Shown here: in pieces, positions 43,163 through 52,250 of the stretch
Layout of the letters: every line of letters begins with the position of its first letter
Numbering within the stretch: the first letter of the stretch is position 1
DNA from: Nonlabens antarcticus
GTDB lineage: Bacteria > Bacteroidota > Bacteroidia > Flavobacteriales > Flavobacteriaceae
Reading direction: 5' to 3'
Assembly: GCF_015356755.1 (NCBI RefSeq)
Contig: NZ_JADFCO010000065.1
Span: 186,001-250,000, forward strand
DNA length: 64,000 bases
Notes under the pieces: generated by a model
Databases searched by the model: none
What the model saw: the letters and a program-made list of their open reading frames with translations, nothing else
What the model was told of the DNA's origin: nothing
Translations under genes and position numbers: made by a program

Positions 43163-44089
43163 ATGTTACAGCTAGATGGTATTAATTTCGCTTTCGCGAA
43201 AGCGGAAACTCTCACAAACATTTCCTTTCAACTAGATCAAGGGTCTCACGCAGCCATCATGGGCGAGAGCGGCTGTGGAAAAAGCACCTTGCTTAACGTG
43301 ATTTATGGCCTTCTACAAGCGCAAAAAGGAACCGTTGCATGGAATGGTGACGAGTTGCTGGGCGCAGATCATCACCTAATTCCAGGTCATCCCATGATGA
43401 AATATGTGCCACAGGAATTTAATTTGATGCCGTTTACAACAGTAACAGAAAATGTGGGCGAGCATCTTTCCATACAAATCGAGCACCGACTGGACCGAAT
43501 TATGGAATTATTAGAAATCGTGGAAATGCAGGATTTTGCAGATCGCAAAGTAAAAACATTGTCGGGCGGTCAGAAACAACGTGTCGCCATTGCCAAAGCA
43601 TTAGCTCAAGAACCTCAACTTTTACTGCTGGACGAGCCATTCTCACACGTGGATAATTTCCGTAAAAACAGTTTACGCAGGCGCTTATTCCATTATCTCA
43701 AAATGCAAAATATAAGCTGTCTTATGGCCACCCACGATAGTGGCGACGTACTTTCCTTTACCGATGAGACTATCGTGGTGCAAGCTGGTAAAATCATCGA
43801 TCACAGAGAAACTAAAACACTTTTTCAAGATCCACAGACTCCATATATAGCGTCGCTTTTTGATGATGTCAATGAAATTCCGGCGAGCTGGTTTGATACT
43901 AAAAAAGACTTGTTGTTATACCCCTATCAGATGGGAATTTTAAATTCTGGGTTGGAAGCTGTAGTTATTAATTCTTATTTCAAGGGTGATCATTTCTTGA
44001 TTTCCTGTGGTTGTAAAAAGAAAAACATTTTGATCAAATCAGCAACGGATGTAAAAGCTGGAAAGCGTATTTATGTTAATTTAGTTTAA
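43163..44089 (+). CDS. lone ABC transporter ATP-binding protein
   Basis: 308 aa. Walker A GESGCGKSTL near residue 34, signature LSGGQKQRVAIAKAL near 133, Walker B LLLLDEPFSHVD near 153, switch His in ATHDSGDVLSF. The C-terminal ~75 residues after the ATPase domain (LLLYPYQMGILNSGLEAVVI) look like a TOBE-type regulatory domain, as in PotA/FbpC importers. No permease gene is adjacent. A palindrome (43189-43204) encodes AFAKA within the first 15 residues (INFAFAKAETL), between the first two strands. Confidence 0.93.
   Translation: MLQLDGINFAFAKAETLTNISFQLDQGSHAAIMGESGCGKSTLLNVIYGLLQAQKGTVAWNGDELLGADHHLIPGHPMMKYVPQEFNLMPFTTVTENVGEHLSIQIEHRLDRIMELLEIVEMQDFADRKVKTLSGGQKQRVAIAKALAQEPQLLLLDEPFSHVDNFRKNSLRRRLFHYLKMQNISCLMATHDSGDVLSFTDETIVVQAGKIIDHRETKTLFQDPQTPYIASLFDDVNEIPASWFDTKKDLLLYPYQMGILNSGLEAVVINSYFKGDHFLISCGCKKKNILIKSATDVKAGKRIYVNLV
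43189..43204. repeat. palindrome CGCTTTCGCGAAAGCG, in ABC ATPase gene
   Basis: Perfect 16-bp copy; read as AFAKA near the N-terminus. Confidence 0.95.
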
Positions 44090-44502
44090 GTCATTGTTGG
44101 TAGTGTCGACATATTTTGAGTATTTGGACTTTTATTTAGATCAATTTTGCTATAATATTTGAATCCTCATCCCTATTACTTTTACAGAAACAACCTCTCG
44201 CCTTTTAAACTGACCTTTCAGCAACTCTAGTAACGCATAGACATGTCATGCCAGTGAAAGATTTATGAACGGTCACAAAACATTGCTAACAGATTTCCAG
44301 CGTCACTGTATTGAAGCCAACACGCGTCAAAATCACTTCACGATAAACAGTAATTACTAGAATAGAGTTCTTGAAAATAGTCTTTTTCATTCTAATAATA
44401 AAGCGCCGTTCTTAAACTATAAGATTTAGCAACTAGATAGCCCCAAAACAAAACGCCCACTGCAAAGCAGTGGGTGTTTTCTTATATAATTTCAAAAGCT
44501 TA
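44090..44502. other. 413-nt convergent intergenic region
   Basis: Lies between the ABC ATPase gene and the 3' end of accC. A terminator hairpin is at 44450-44480. The remaining ~350 nt show no gene or repeat that I can support. Confidence 0.7.
44450..44480 (-). terminator. terminator of the accC end of the cluster
   Basis: AAAACGCCCACTGC with GCAGTGGGTGTTTT (one G-U pair), AAA loop. On the minus strand the stem is followed by GTTTTGTTTTGG, so it fits as accC terminator; it may act both ways. Confidence 0.8.
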
Positions 44503-45855
44503 TTAATCCTCTTCCAAAGGTTTCATTTTAAATGTGTCCATAAAGGCAGTGGTGTATTCTCCAGCAACATAAGCTGGCTCATCCATCAACTGTCTGTGGA
44601 ATGGAATGGTCGTTTTCACTCCTTCAATCACAAACTCATCCAGCGCGCGCTTCATCTTATCAATCGCTTCCTGACGCGTGCGTGCAGTCGTGATCAACTT
44701 AGCAATCATGCTGTCATAATTAGGAGGAATAGAATATCCTGCATAAACATGAGTATCTAGACGCACACCATGACCTCCCGGTGCATGTAATGTCGTTATT
44801 TTACCCGGTGAAGGTCTAAAGTTATGGTAAGGATCCTCCGCATTGATACGGCATTCAATAGAATGCAGTGATGGCTCATAGTTCTTACCAGAAATTTTAA
44901 TGCCACTGGCAACTAAAATTTGCTCACGTATCAAGTCAAAATCAATGACTTGCTCCGTTATCGGGTGTTCTACTTGGATACGGGTATTCATTTCCATAAA
45001 GTAGAATTTGCGGTGTTTATCCACAAGAAACTCAACAGTTCCTGCTCCTTCATAGGCAATGTATTCTGCTGCACGAACGGCAGCTTCACCCATTTCTTTG
45101 CGTAACTTTTTTGTCATGAAAGGTGATGGCACTTCCTCCGTCAATTTCTGGTGACGGCGTTGAATACTACAATCGCGCTCACTTAAATGACAGGCTGTTC
45201 CATAGCTATCGCCTACCACTTGAATTTCAATGTGACGTGGCTCTTCAATGAGTTTTTCCATGTACATATCGTCATTGCCAAATGCGGCTTTACTCTCTTG
45301 ACGTGCACTATCCCAAGCGTCCTTCAATTTATCTGCAGACCAAACAGCACGCATTCCCTTACCACCACCACCGGCAGTAGCTTTGAGCATTACTGGATAA
45401 CCTGTTTCTAAAGCAACTTTCTTACAGTCTTCAAAATCTTCAATAATTCCTTCTGATCCTGGAACGCAAGGAACTCCAGCTTCTCTCATAGTAGCTTTTG
45501 CAGTTGCCTTATCTCCCATTTTGGAGATCATCTCTGCACTTGCACCTATGAATTTAATCTTATGCTCGTCACAGATTCTAGAAAAGTCGGCGTTTTCTGA
45601 GAGAAATCCATAACCCGGATGGATCGCATCTGCATTGGTAATTTCTGCGGCACTTATGATGTTTGACATCTTTAAGTAGGACAGGTTGCTGGGCGGTGGG
45701 CCTATGCAAACTGCCTCGTCTGCAAACTTAACGTGGAGGCTATCTGCGTCTGCAGTAGAATATACGGCAACGGTTTTGATACCCATTTCCTTACAGGTAC
45801 GAATTACTCTAAGAGCAATCTCGCCACGGTTTGCGATTAATATCTTTTTAAACAT
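44503..45855 (-). CDS. accC: acetyl-CoA carboxylase, biotin carboxylase subunit
   Basis: 450 aa from ATG 45855 ([19 protein letters not shown]). Carboxylates biotin on AccB with ATP and bicarbonate, the first step of fatty acid synthesis. ATP-grasp blocks: [63 protein letters not shown] region (cited around [14 protein letters not shown]). A 132-nt gap with one palindrome copy separates it from accB, but they are likely one transcript. Confidence 0.97.
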   Translation of the reverse strand: MFKKILIANRGEIALRVIRTCKEMGIKTVAVYSTADADSLHVKFADEAVCIGPPPSNLSYLKMSNIISAAEITNADAIHPGYGFLSENADFSRICDEHKIKFIGASAEMISKMGDKATAKATMREAGVPCVPGSEGIIEDFEDCKKVALETGYPVMLKATAGGGGKGMRAVWSADKLKDAWDSARQESKAAFGNDDMYMEKLIEEPRHIEIQVVGDSYGTACHLSERDCSIQRRHQKLTEEVPSPFMTKKLRKEMGEAAVRAAEYIAYEGAGTVEFLVDKHRKFYFMEMNTRIQVEHPITEQVIDFDLIREQILVASGIKISGKNYEPSLHSIECRINAEDPYHNFRPSPGKITTLHAPGGHGVRLDTHVYAGYSIPPNYDSMIAKLITTARTRQEAIDKMKRALDEFVIEGVKTTIPFHRQLMDEPAYVAGEYTTAFMDTFKMKPLEED

Positions 45856-45936
45856 GATGTTTCTTTTAGTGGATGTTTTGTTGGGTAAATTCAGTTTCAT
45901 GCTGCAATGAATGGCGCAAAAAACTTCTTTTAAATT

Positions 45937-45952
45937 CGCTTTCGCGAAAGCG
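45937..45952. repeat. palindrome, intergenic between accB and accC (20 bp with flanks)
   Basis: CGCTTTCGCGAAAGCG; self-complementarity extends to TT...AA at 45935-45954, the same 20-mer as in the M23 gene. Confidence 0.95.
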
Positions 45953-45987
45953 AACTAACCTCAACTTTAACTACTTCAATCCTTTTA

Positions 45988-46476
45988 TTAAGAAGGGTCT
46001 ACTAAAAATAGCGGCTGGTCAAACTCAACAGGCGAAGAATCGTCGATCAAGATTTTAACTACAGTTCCAGAAACCTCACTCTCAATCTCGTTGAAGAGTT
46101 TCATCGCCTCAATGATACAAAGCGTATCGCCTACTTTAATGCTATCGCCCACCTCTGCAAAATTAGGCTTGTCAGGTGATGGTTTTCTGTAAAATGTTCC
46201 AATAATGGGGGACTTTACAGTAATATACTTGTCTTCACTTGCGCTAGCTGCAGGCGCTGCAGTGGCTTGTAAAGATGTGTCTTGGGCTGCTTGAGGCGCT
46301 GCTGCTTGCTGCTGCATTTGAGGTGCGGCCTGCATGGGTTGTTGCAAATAGGTAACATTAGGTTCGTCTGAGCCTGTTTTGATTGTGATCTTGAAATCAT
46401 CCATTTCTAGCTTCACCTCGCTCGCGCCAGATTTTGCTACAAATTTGATCAGATTCTGTATTTCCTTGATTTCCAT
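45988..46476 (-). CDS. accB: acetyl-CoA carboxylase biotin carboxyl carrier protein
   Basis: 162 aa. The C-terminal biotinyl domain (about 84-162) carries the biotin lysine K126 in EAMKLFNE; AccB usually has EAMKLMNE, so the Met after the lysine-leucine pair is Phe here. A Gln/Ala/Pro-rich linker (about 45-80) joins it to the N-terminal helix. It passes carboxybiotin from AccC to the carboxyltransferase. 20 nt after fabH in the cluster order. Confidence 0.96.
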   Translation of the reverse strand: MEIKEIQNLIKFVAKSGASEVKLEMDDFKITIKTGSDEPNVTYLQQPMQAAPQMQQQAAAPQAAQDTSLQATAAPAASASEDKYITVKSPIIGTFYRKPSPDKPNFAEVGDSIKVGDTLCIIEAMKLFNEIESEVSGTVVKILIDDSSPVEFDQPLFLVDPS

Positions 46477-46496
46477 AAGGTAAGTTATTAAATGTG

Positions 46497-47492
46497 TTAA
46501 CTGTTATAAGCCCATTTCAACAAGATGGATCCCCACGTAAACCCGCCACCGAATGCAGCAAACACGAGATTGTCTCCTTGTTTTAATTGGCTTTCATAAT
46601 CATTAATGCACAACGGTAATGTTGCGCTGGTCGTGTTTCCATACTTGTGGATGTTGACCATTACTTTTTCACTAGGTAATTCTACTCGCTTTGCAGTAGC
46701 ATCTATGATTCTTTTATTTGCCTGATGTGGCACAAGCCAGTCAATATCTTCATTTGACATGTGATTGCGCTTGACAATTTGTTCCGCAACATCTGCCATA
46801 TTATTTACAGCATGTTTAAAAACACTCTTTCCATCTTGAGAGACATAATGCTGACCATTTTCTACTGTTTCATGAGAGGTAGGCAATAGAGAACCTCCTG
46901 CTTCAATTCTCAGAAAAGCACGGCCACCTCCATCTGATCGCATGATTTCATCTTGCAATCCATATCCCTCAAAATTAGGTTCAAAAAGAACCGCCCCAGC
47001 ACCATCTCCAAAGATTATGCAAGTAGCGCGGTCTGTATAATCTATTATGCTGGACATTTTATCTGCTCCTATCAGTAGAATCTTTTTATAGCGGCCGGAT
47101 TCAATATATGCTGCAGCGGTACTCATCCCATAAAGAAAACCAGAGCATGCGGCCATCATATCGTAAGAAAAGGCGTTAGTAGCACCTATTTGAGTAGCTA
47201 CATAAGCTGATGTGGATGCAACTGGTTGATCTGGAGTTATGGTGGCTACTATAACGAGATCAATTTCTAGAGGATCAACTCCAGATTTTGCTATCAAGTC
47301 TTCAGCTGCTTTAATAGCAAGAAAGGAGGTACCTTTATCTGGATCCTTTAATATACGACGTTCTTGAATACCAGTGCGCGAGAGAATCCACTCATCGTTT
47401 GTATCCACCATGGTTTCCAGGATGGAATTAGTGAGCTTATATTCGGGAACGTATGCACCTACGGCAGTTATCGCCGCTTTCATGTCAGTCAT
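46497..47492 (-). CDS. fabH: beta-ketoacyl-ACP synthase III
   Basis: 331 aa from ATG 47492 (MTDMKAAITAVGAYVPEY); ATG 47483 is an alternative. Starts fatty acid synthesis by condensing acetyl-CoA (or a branched primer) with malonyl-ACP. Catalytic C116 is in MMAACSGFLYG, the His in WLVPHQANKRI and the Asn in NIHKYGNTTSATLP. Separated from rpmF by a terminator hairpin (47546-47586), so it probably has its own promoter in the short gap. Confidence 0.96.
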   Translation of the reverse strand: MTDMKAAITAVGAYVPEYKLTNSILETMVDTNDEWILSRTGIQERRILKDPDKGTSFLAIKAAEDLIAKSGVDPLEIDLVIVATITPDQPVASTSAYVATQIGATNAFSYDMMAACSGFLYGMSTAAAYIESGRYKKILLIGADKMSSIIDYTDRATCIIFGDGAGAVLFEPNFEGYGLQDEIMRSDGGGRAFLRIEAGGSLLPTSHETVENGQHYVSQDGKSVFKHAVNNMADVAEQIVKRNHMSNEDIDWLVPHQANKRIIDATAKRVELPSEKVMVNIHKYGNTTSATLPLCINDYESQLKQGDNLVFAAFGGGFTWGSILLKWAYNS

Positions 47493-47545
47493 ACCTTTTT
47501 TAAATCTAGATAAATTACTACAGCCTTGAAAGCTAACAAAAAACA

Positions 47546-47586
47546 ACAAAAAATGACACGTTTTGTTTGAAAACGTGTCATTTTTT
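47546..47586 (-). terminator. terminator after rpmF
   Basis: AATGACACGTTTT / AAAACGTGTCATT stem with a short loop; on the minus strand it is followed by TTTTTTGTTG. Confidence 0.85.
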
Positions 47587-47639
47587 ATCAATTATTATAG
47601 AAAACTAGCCAATTAGATAGTTAAAAAGAGACTATTGAG

Positions 47640-47837
47640 TTATGCCTCTGCTACTTCGGTCTTGTCAATCAAGACATTACCGCGATAGTATAATTTACCT
47701 TCATGCCAGTGTGCTCTGTGATACAAGTGAGCTTCACCTGTAGTGGAGTCTGTAGCAATTTGAGGAACAGTTGCTTTATAATGTGTTCTTCTTTTATCTC
47801 TTCTTGTTTTCGAGATTTTTCTCTTAGGATGCGCCAT
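47640..47837 (-). CDS. rpmF: 50S ribosomal protein L32
   Basis: 65 aa. [20 protein letters not shown] is the standard L32 N-terminus. The zinc-binding cysteines of many L32 proteins are absent ([18 protein letters not shown]), the C-minus form. Located between the DUF177 gene (2 nt gap) and fabH, the usual neighbourhood. Confidence 0.97.
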   Translation of the reverse strand: MAHPKRKISKTRRDKRRTHYKATVPQIATDSTTGEAHLYHRAHWHEGKLYYRGNVLIDKTEVAEA

Positions 47838-47839
47838 GG

Positions 47840-48382
47840 CTATTTATTATTATCCGTTTTTAAATTCTTTAATGCTTCCCATCTGGGATCCATTTCTATG
47901 TCATCTTCAGCTTCAGAGGAATCTGAAGGTTTCAATTCTTCTAATTTATCTAGAACGTCAGACTTTAATGTACCGTCTTCTATTCCAGGATGAACTTTTT
48001 TATAAGGTATGGATAGAACGATTAATTCATAAAGGTATTGCGCGACATTAACCTGGTAATCTCCATGAGGTAAGATCAACAGATCTTCATTCTCATCATT
48101 AAATTCATCACCAAATTTAACTACAATATCCATTGCTGCATCAACAGACATGTCAAAGGTCTCATCAGTAACATCACAATTGACATTTACTGAACCCGAA
48201 CCTTTAAACACTAGATCCATCAAAGTAGATCTTTTGTCCAGTTCCACATCGACAACTACTGCTGCCGAATTAAAATCTTCGTATCCAAAACTTTCAAAAA
48301 ACTCATTATCAAGCTCAAATTCGAAATCATGTTTGCCGTCTTTTAATCCAGCAAAGGCTATGTTGAAGGCCTTGAGTTTCAT
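47840..48382 (-). CDS. YceD/DUF177 family protein
   Basis: 180 aa acidic protein. The family is nearly always found just before rpmF and is implicated in 23S rRNA accumulation. Visible features are a cysteine in [26 protein letters not shown] in the core beta region, and an acidic C-terminus ([17 protein letters not shown]). The stop is 2 nt before the L32 start, so the two are coupled. Confidence 0.92.
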   Translation of the reverse strand: MKLKAFNIAFAGLKDGKHDFEFELDNEFFESFGYEDFNSAAVVVDVELDKRSTLMDLVFKGSGSVNVNCDVTDETFDMSVDAAMDIVVKFGDEFNDENEDLLILPHGDYQVNVAQYLYELIVLSIPYKKVHPGIEDGTLKSDVLDKLEELKPSDSSEAEDDIEMDPRWEALKNLKTDNNK

Positions 48383-48438
48383 AATCTTCTCTTTTCAAAG
48401 AGTCGGCAAAGATAATAAAAGTTATTAAAAACCTATTG

Positions 48439-49494
48439 TTAATACTCTCTACGTTTTCTAGATTGAGATTTCAACTGGTTTACGGTCAACTTATCATACA
48501 ATTTACGGTTGCGATGGATTGCAGCAGCTGTATGAATTGCAGCAATCATTGAGCTAGCATTTGCCTCGTTCTTTCCAGCAATATCAAAGCCTGTCCCGTG
48601 GTCTGGGCTGGTTCTAATATGACTAAGACCAGCCGTAAAATTCACTCCAGAACCAAAGCTAATGGTTTTAAAAGGAATGAGTCCCTGGTCGTGATAGCTA
48701 GCTAAAATGGCATCAAAATTTTTATAATTAGCGCTTCCAAAAAAAGCATCTGCCGCATAAGGACCAAAAATCATGTTTCCATCTTCGCGCAATTCTTCCA
48801 ATGCCGGTATTAATTTGTCCTGATCATCTGTTCCAATAACCCCATTATCTCCCACGTGAGGATTGATTCCCAATACTGCAATTTTAGGTCTTGTAATTCC
48901 AAAATCTTTTTTGAGCGATTCCTTTATGGTTCCTATCTTAGTCTTAATTAGCTTATCTGTAATATTCATTGAAACCTCACTGATGGGAAGATGATCCGTT
49001 AACAAACCAACTCTAAGGGTTTCAGAAATCATAAACATAAGACTCTCCCCTTCTAGTTCTTGATTTAAATAATCAGTGTGTCCTGGAAATTTAAATCCCT
49101 CTGACTGGATGGACTCCTTATTTATAGGAGCAGTCACTAAAACATCTACCAATCCTTCTTTTAAAGCAGTTACTGCCGCTTTTAAACTTGTAATAGCAAC
49201 ATCACCCGCTGACTTACTAACTTTTCCCCACTCCACAACATAATCTTCTTTGAGTAAACGCATGACGTTAATCTTTCCAGGGATTACATCTTCTAATGAT
49301 TTGATGCCGTGAATCTTTGCAGTTAGATTGAGTTCCTTTAAATAAAATGAGAATAATCGAGCGCTACCAAATATCACTGGAGTATACATCTCGAGCATAG
49401 CAGGGTCTTCAAAAGCTTTCAAAATCACTTCTCCACCTATACCATTGGGGTCACCTATACTTATTCCTACTCTAATGTTCTTTTGCTTTGCCAT
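48439..49494 (-). CDS. pdxA: 4-hydroxythreonine-4-phosphate dehydrogenase
   Basis: 351 aa from ATG 49494. NAD-dependent oxidation in pyridoxal phosphate synthesis. Blocks: GISIGDPNGIGGEVIL at the N-terminus, GHTDYLNQEL with a metal-binding His, INPHVGDNGVIGTDDQ, ASYHDQGLIPFKTISFG with another metal His, and SPDHGTGFDIAGK. It begins the pdxA-DUF177-rpmF-fabH-accB-accC run and is divergent from ribE. Longer in-frame starts would cover the ribE start. Confidence 0.97.
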   Translation of the reverse strand: MAKQKNIRVGISIGDPNGIGGEVILKAFEDPAMLEMYTPVIFGSARLFSFYLKELNLTAKIHGIKSLEDVIPGKINVMRLLKEDYVVEWGKVSKSAGDVAITSLKAAVTALKEGLVDVLVTAPINKESIQSEGFKFPGHTDYLNQELEGESLMFMISETLRVGLLTDHLPISEVSMNITDKLIKTKIGTIKESLKKDFGITRPKIAVLGINPHVGDNGVIGTDDQDKLIPALEELREDGNMIFGPYAADAFFGSANYKNFDAILASYHDQGLIPFKTISFGSGVNFTAGLSHIRTSPDHGTGFDIAGKNEANASSMIAAIHTAAAIHRNRKLYDKLTVNQLKSQSRKRREY

Positions 49495-49515
49495 AAGATG
49501 CGCGCTTTTTCGCAG

Positions 49516-49523
49516 TATTTTTG
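49516..49523 (+). promoter_or_regulatory. -7 promoter box of ribE
   Basis: TATTTTTG fits TAnnTTTG, 31 nt before the ATG; a TTG lies 25 nt upstream (49488-49490), slightly beyond usual spacing. No FMN riboswitch fits in the 60-nt gap. Confidence 0.5.
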
Positions 49524-49554
49524 AAAGTCTAAAAATAACAGTTTTCCCACACTT

Positions 49555-50139
49555 ATGTTTACAGGAATCATAGAGTCTACCGCGACAATCGTAAATCTTC
49601 AAAAAGATAAATCAAATCTTCAAATCACTTTTGAAAACAAACTTGCAACCGAGTTCAAAATCGATCAAAGTGTGAGCCATAACGGAGTCTGTCTTACCGT
49701 GGTAGCAATCAATGGTATGGAATACAAAGTGACGGCCATACAAGAAACACTGGATAAGACGAGTTTGAGTGAATGGCAAGTAGGGGATTTGGTAAATCTA
49801 GAACGTGCGATGAAGTTGGATGCCCGGCTGGATGGCCACATTGTTCAAGGTCATGTAGACCAAATTGCTACCTGCACAGATGTTTTAGAAAAAAATGGTT
49901 CTTGGGTATTTACATTCGAATATGATAGAACCCCACAAAATGTTACTATTGAGAAGGGCAGCATCTGCATAAATGGTGTAAGTCTTACAGTTGTGGATTC
50001 TAAGAAAAGCTCATTTTCTGTTGCTATTATTCCATATACCTATAAGCATACAAATTTTAACAAATATCAGAAAGGGACAATAGTGAACTTAGAATTTGAT
50101 GTAATTGGTAAATACGTAAAGCGCTTGTTGAATCTTTAG
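49555..50139 (+). CDS. ribE: riboflavin synthase, alpha subunit
   Basis: 194 aa. Converts two 6,7-dimethyl-8-ribityllumazines to riboflavin. Two lumazine-binding repeats: the first starts MFTGIIESTATI with SHNGVCLTVV, the second has HIVQGHVDQIATC and INGVSLTVVD. It stands alone, 60 nt from divergent pdxA, and its end overlaps the convergent small gene by 4 nt. Confidence 0.97.
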   Translation: MFTGIIESTATIVNLQKDKSNLQITFENKLATEFKIDQSVSHNGVCLTVVAINGMEYKVTAIQETLDKTSLSEWQVGDLVNLERAMKLDARLDGHIVQGHVDQIATCTDVLEKNGSWVFTFEYDRTPQNVTIEKGSICINGVSLTVVDSKKSSFSVAIIPYTYKHTNFNKYQKGTIVNLEFDVIGKYVKRLLNL

Positions 50140-50345
50140 TTAGCGATCCTTGATGATTTCCAAATCTTATAAAAGTGATACCCCGCTATTATTACTGCTG
50201 CAATAATTAAAACCCATATTACATCATCAATCGGAACTGACAGCCCTGGTCCTGGAGTTAATGCTTTAGGAACCGGTGGCGGAGGATTTTTAGACCCATC
50301 CGATACCAGAAGCATTATGACAAAATAAGAGATTTGATGTAACAT
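50136..50345 (-). CDS. small PID-CTERM-like sorting-signal protein
   Basis: 69 aa. A short N-terminal hydrophobic segment (about 4-14), a Pro-rich stretch (NPPPPVPKALTPGPG), then VPID directly before a membrane helix (VIWVLIIAAVIIAGYHFY) and a basic end (KIWKSSRIAN). The Pro-rich/PID/helix/basic layout resembles the PID-CTERM sorting signals of small Flavobacteriia proteins thought to be handled by an exosortase-like enzyme. Its 3' end overlaps ribE by 4 nt. Assignment is by layout and remains tentative. Confidence 0.7.
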   Translation of the reverse strand: MLHQISYFVIMLLVSDGSKNPPPPVPKALTPGPGLSVPIDDVIWVLIIAAVIIAGYHFYKIWKSSRIAN

Positions 50346-50526
50346 TAGGGGATGTCGATGTTCAAAAATAAGCTGTTCTTATTGTTTATACGAATATTTG
50401 AACGTATTGGTTTATAAAATCGATGGTTTGCGTTGCTTGTCGATATTTTTAACGATTGTTATCATAACTTTATAAACAATGAGATACTAAAACCACAGTT
50501 TTACAATCCTTAAATATATTAAAACG

Positions 50527-50562
50527 CAAAAAGCCCTGAAATCTTACGATTTCAGGGCTTAT
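50527..50562 (-). terminator. terminator of the S8 protease gene
   Basis: AAGCCCTGAAATC with GATTTCAGGGCTT, TTAC loop; on the minus strand followed by TTTTGCGTTTT, on the plus by ATTTTTTT. Can act on both sides. Confidence 0.88.
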
Positions 50563-50582
50563 TTTTTTAAATTCAACTAGAC

Positions 50583-52229
50583 TTACATCTTAGATGCTAA
50601 AATCAATGCGTTGTACAAATTAACCATTTTTCCAGAGGTAGTAATATCCATGAATGGCTTTTTAGATTGATCTCCTAGAACTACATCAATACTTGTAGTC
50701 AGTCCACTATTCATGATAATAGTTTTAGTTTGGGCAGCTGTTAAATTTGGAAATTGAGATCTAATTACGGCTGCAACACCCGCAACTGCTGGAGAAGCCA
50801 TACTCGTACCACCCGCGTTTCTATACGTATTTAGCGGCGCTGTTGAATACACTGCAACTCCTGGAGCAAATACATCTACAGATGATTTTCCATAGTTGGA
50901 GAATCCCGCAACCATATTAGGACCATAAGCAGGTGCAAGCGCTCCTACAGTTATGAAGTTATCTGAGATATCAGCATTGCTTCCTAATTGATCTTGTGGA
51001 TAAACCTGAGTAAAATCTGTATCAATAGATTCATTTCCTGCGGCGTTCACAATTAATACATCTTTACTAGCTGCATATTTGATCGCATCCCATACCCATT
51101 CCGGATTTGGGGAGTGATACTTACCAAAGCTCGCGTTAATTACTTTAGCTCCGTTGTCAGCAGCGTAGCGAATTGCTTTTGCGATGTCCTTATCATATTC
51201 ATCAGCTTGAGAAACCGCTCGCAATACCATAATTTGTGCATTGTTTGCAACACCGTTAACTCCTAGACCGTTATCACGCTCTGCAGCTACGATACCAGCA
51301 ACGTGCGTACCATGGAATGCATCAGCTTTTTCTGGATCTGGACCAGTATATTCATTATTTCCATATACTGGAGTATCAAAAACATACGGGTCATCGCCTA
51401 GCAAGTCTTTTCTGTAGTTGGTTTTCAGTTTGGCACCATTCATAAGGCTGATAGCATCATCTATCAACTTCGTCAACTCTTCTCTTGCCTGGTCTGCAGA
51501 TTCAAGTCCTTGATTCATGAAGAATACCATCACACCAGCAGCTTGCTGCACTTCTTCAGATTCTGATTTTTTAGCACCTTCTAAATCTTCTTTAGAATAG
51601 TCTTTCTTACCAGTTGCTTTTACAAGAACAGCATCTGCTTGATTCACTTGCTGTAATATTTGCTCGTATTGCATTTTTGTTTGAGAGGCCTCTTCTACTT
51701 TCTCATCATATTCCTTTTGAGCCTTTGCCACGATATCAGCAGGAAGTTTGTCCTTATCGCGTACAATTCTCTCATACTCTAGGTTCTCATCTACGATATC
51801 TCCTAAAAAGTTCCATCCATGAATATCATCTATATATCCATTTTTGTCGTCATCAATTCCATTTCCTGCAATTTCACCTGGATTTGTCCAGATGACACCG
51901 TCAAGATCTTCATGATCTATATCTACACCTGAATCTATAATGGCAACAATCACTGGCGAACCTTTGCGGATTGTTTTCTTTCCATTAACCGTTGTAGTCA
52001 ATAATTCTGAATAGGCTCTGTCTACTGACATTCCCGGAATCGTATCGTTTACAAGGTCATAATCCTTCCAGTTCTTTGCCTGAACATCTGTAAGCGCAGA
52101 AACTTTTAATGGTTGTTGATCAATATTCTCAATGGGTGGAGAAACAATATTTAGTTGGCTGCCTCCACAACTGGCGAGGAGTCCTGCCGCTGCTACGCTT
52201 AAAAAGCTATATTTAAAAAAGGTATTCAT
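50583..52229 (-). CDS. S8 (subtilisin-like) serine protease, lipoprotein
   Basis: 548 aa. A lipobox Cys at 21 (AAAGLLASCGG). The catalytic Asp is D99 in AIIDSGVDIDHED, the His is in FHGTHVAGIVAAERD (about 310), and the Ser is in GGTSMASPAVAGVAA (about 480). Between Asp and His lies an insertion of about 150 residues, largely helical and charged (KLPADIVAKAQKEYDEKVEE, QAREELTKLIDDAISL), absent from classical subtilisins. A 21-nt gap follows the upstream metallo-hydrolase gene. Confidence 0.95.
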   Translation of the reverse strand: MNTFFKYSFLSVAAAGLLASCGGSQLNIVSPPIENIDQQPLKVSALTDVQAKNWKDYDLVNDTIPGMSVDRAYSELLTTTVNGKKTIRKGSPVIVAIIDSGVDIDHEDLDGVIWTNPGEIAGNGIDDDKNGYIDDIHGWNFLGDIVDENLEYERIVRDKDKLPADIVAKAQKEYDEKVEEASQTKMQYEQILQQVNQADAVLVKATGKKDYSKEDLEGAKKSESEEVQQAAGVMVFFMNQGLESADQAREELTKLIDDAISLMNGAKLKTNYRKDLLGDDPYVFDTPVYGNNEYTGPDPEKADAFHGTHVAGIVAAERDNGLGVNGVANNAQIMVLRAVSQADEYDKDIAKAIRYAADNGAKVINASFGKYHSPNPEWVWDAIKYAASKDVLIVNAAGNESIDTDFTQVYPQDQLGSNADISDNFITVGALAPAYGPNMVAGFSNYGKSSVDVFAPGVAVYSTAPLNTYRNAGGTSMASPAVAGVAAVIRSQFPNLTAAQTKTIIMNSGLTTSIDVVLGDQSKKPFMDITTSGKMVNLYNALILASKM

Positions 52230-52250
52230 ATAATTAAAGGATTTAAGTTT

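Noticed and set aside
49495-49554. FMN riboswitch upstream of ribE
   Set aside because: The gap of 60 nt to divergent pdxA is too short and lacks the conserved aptamer boxes.
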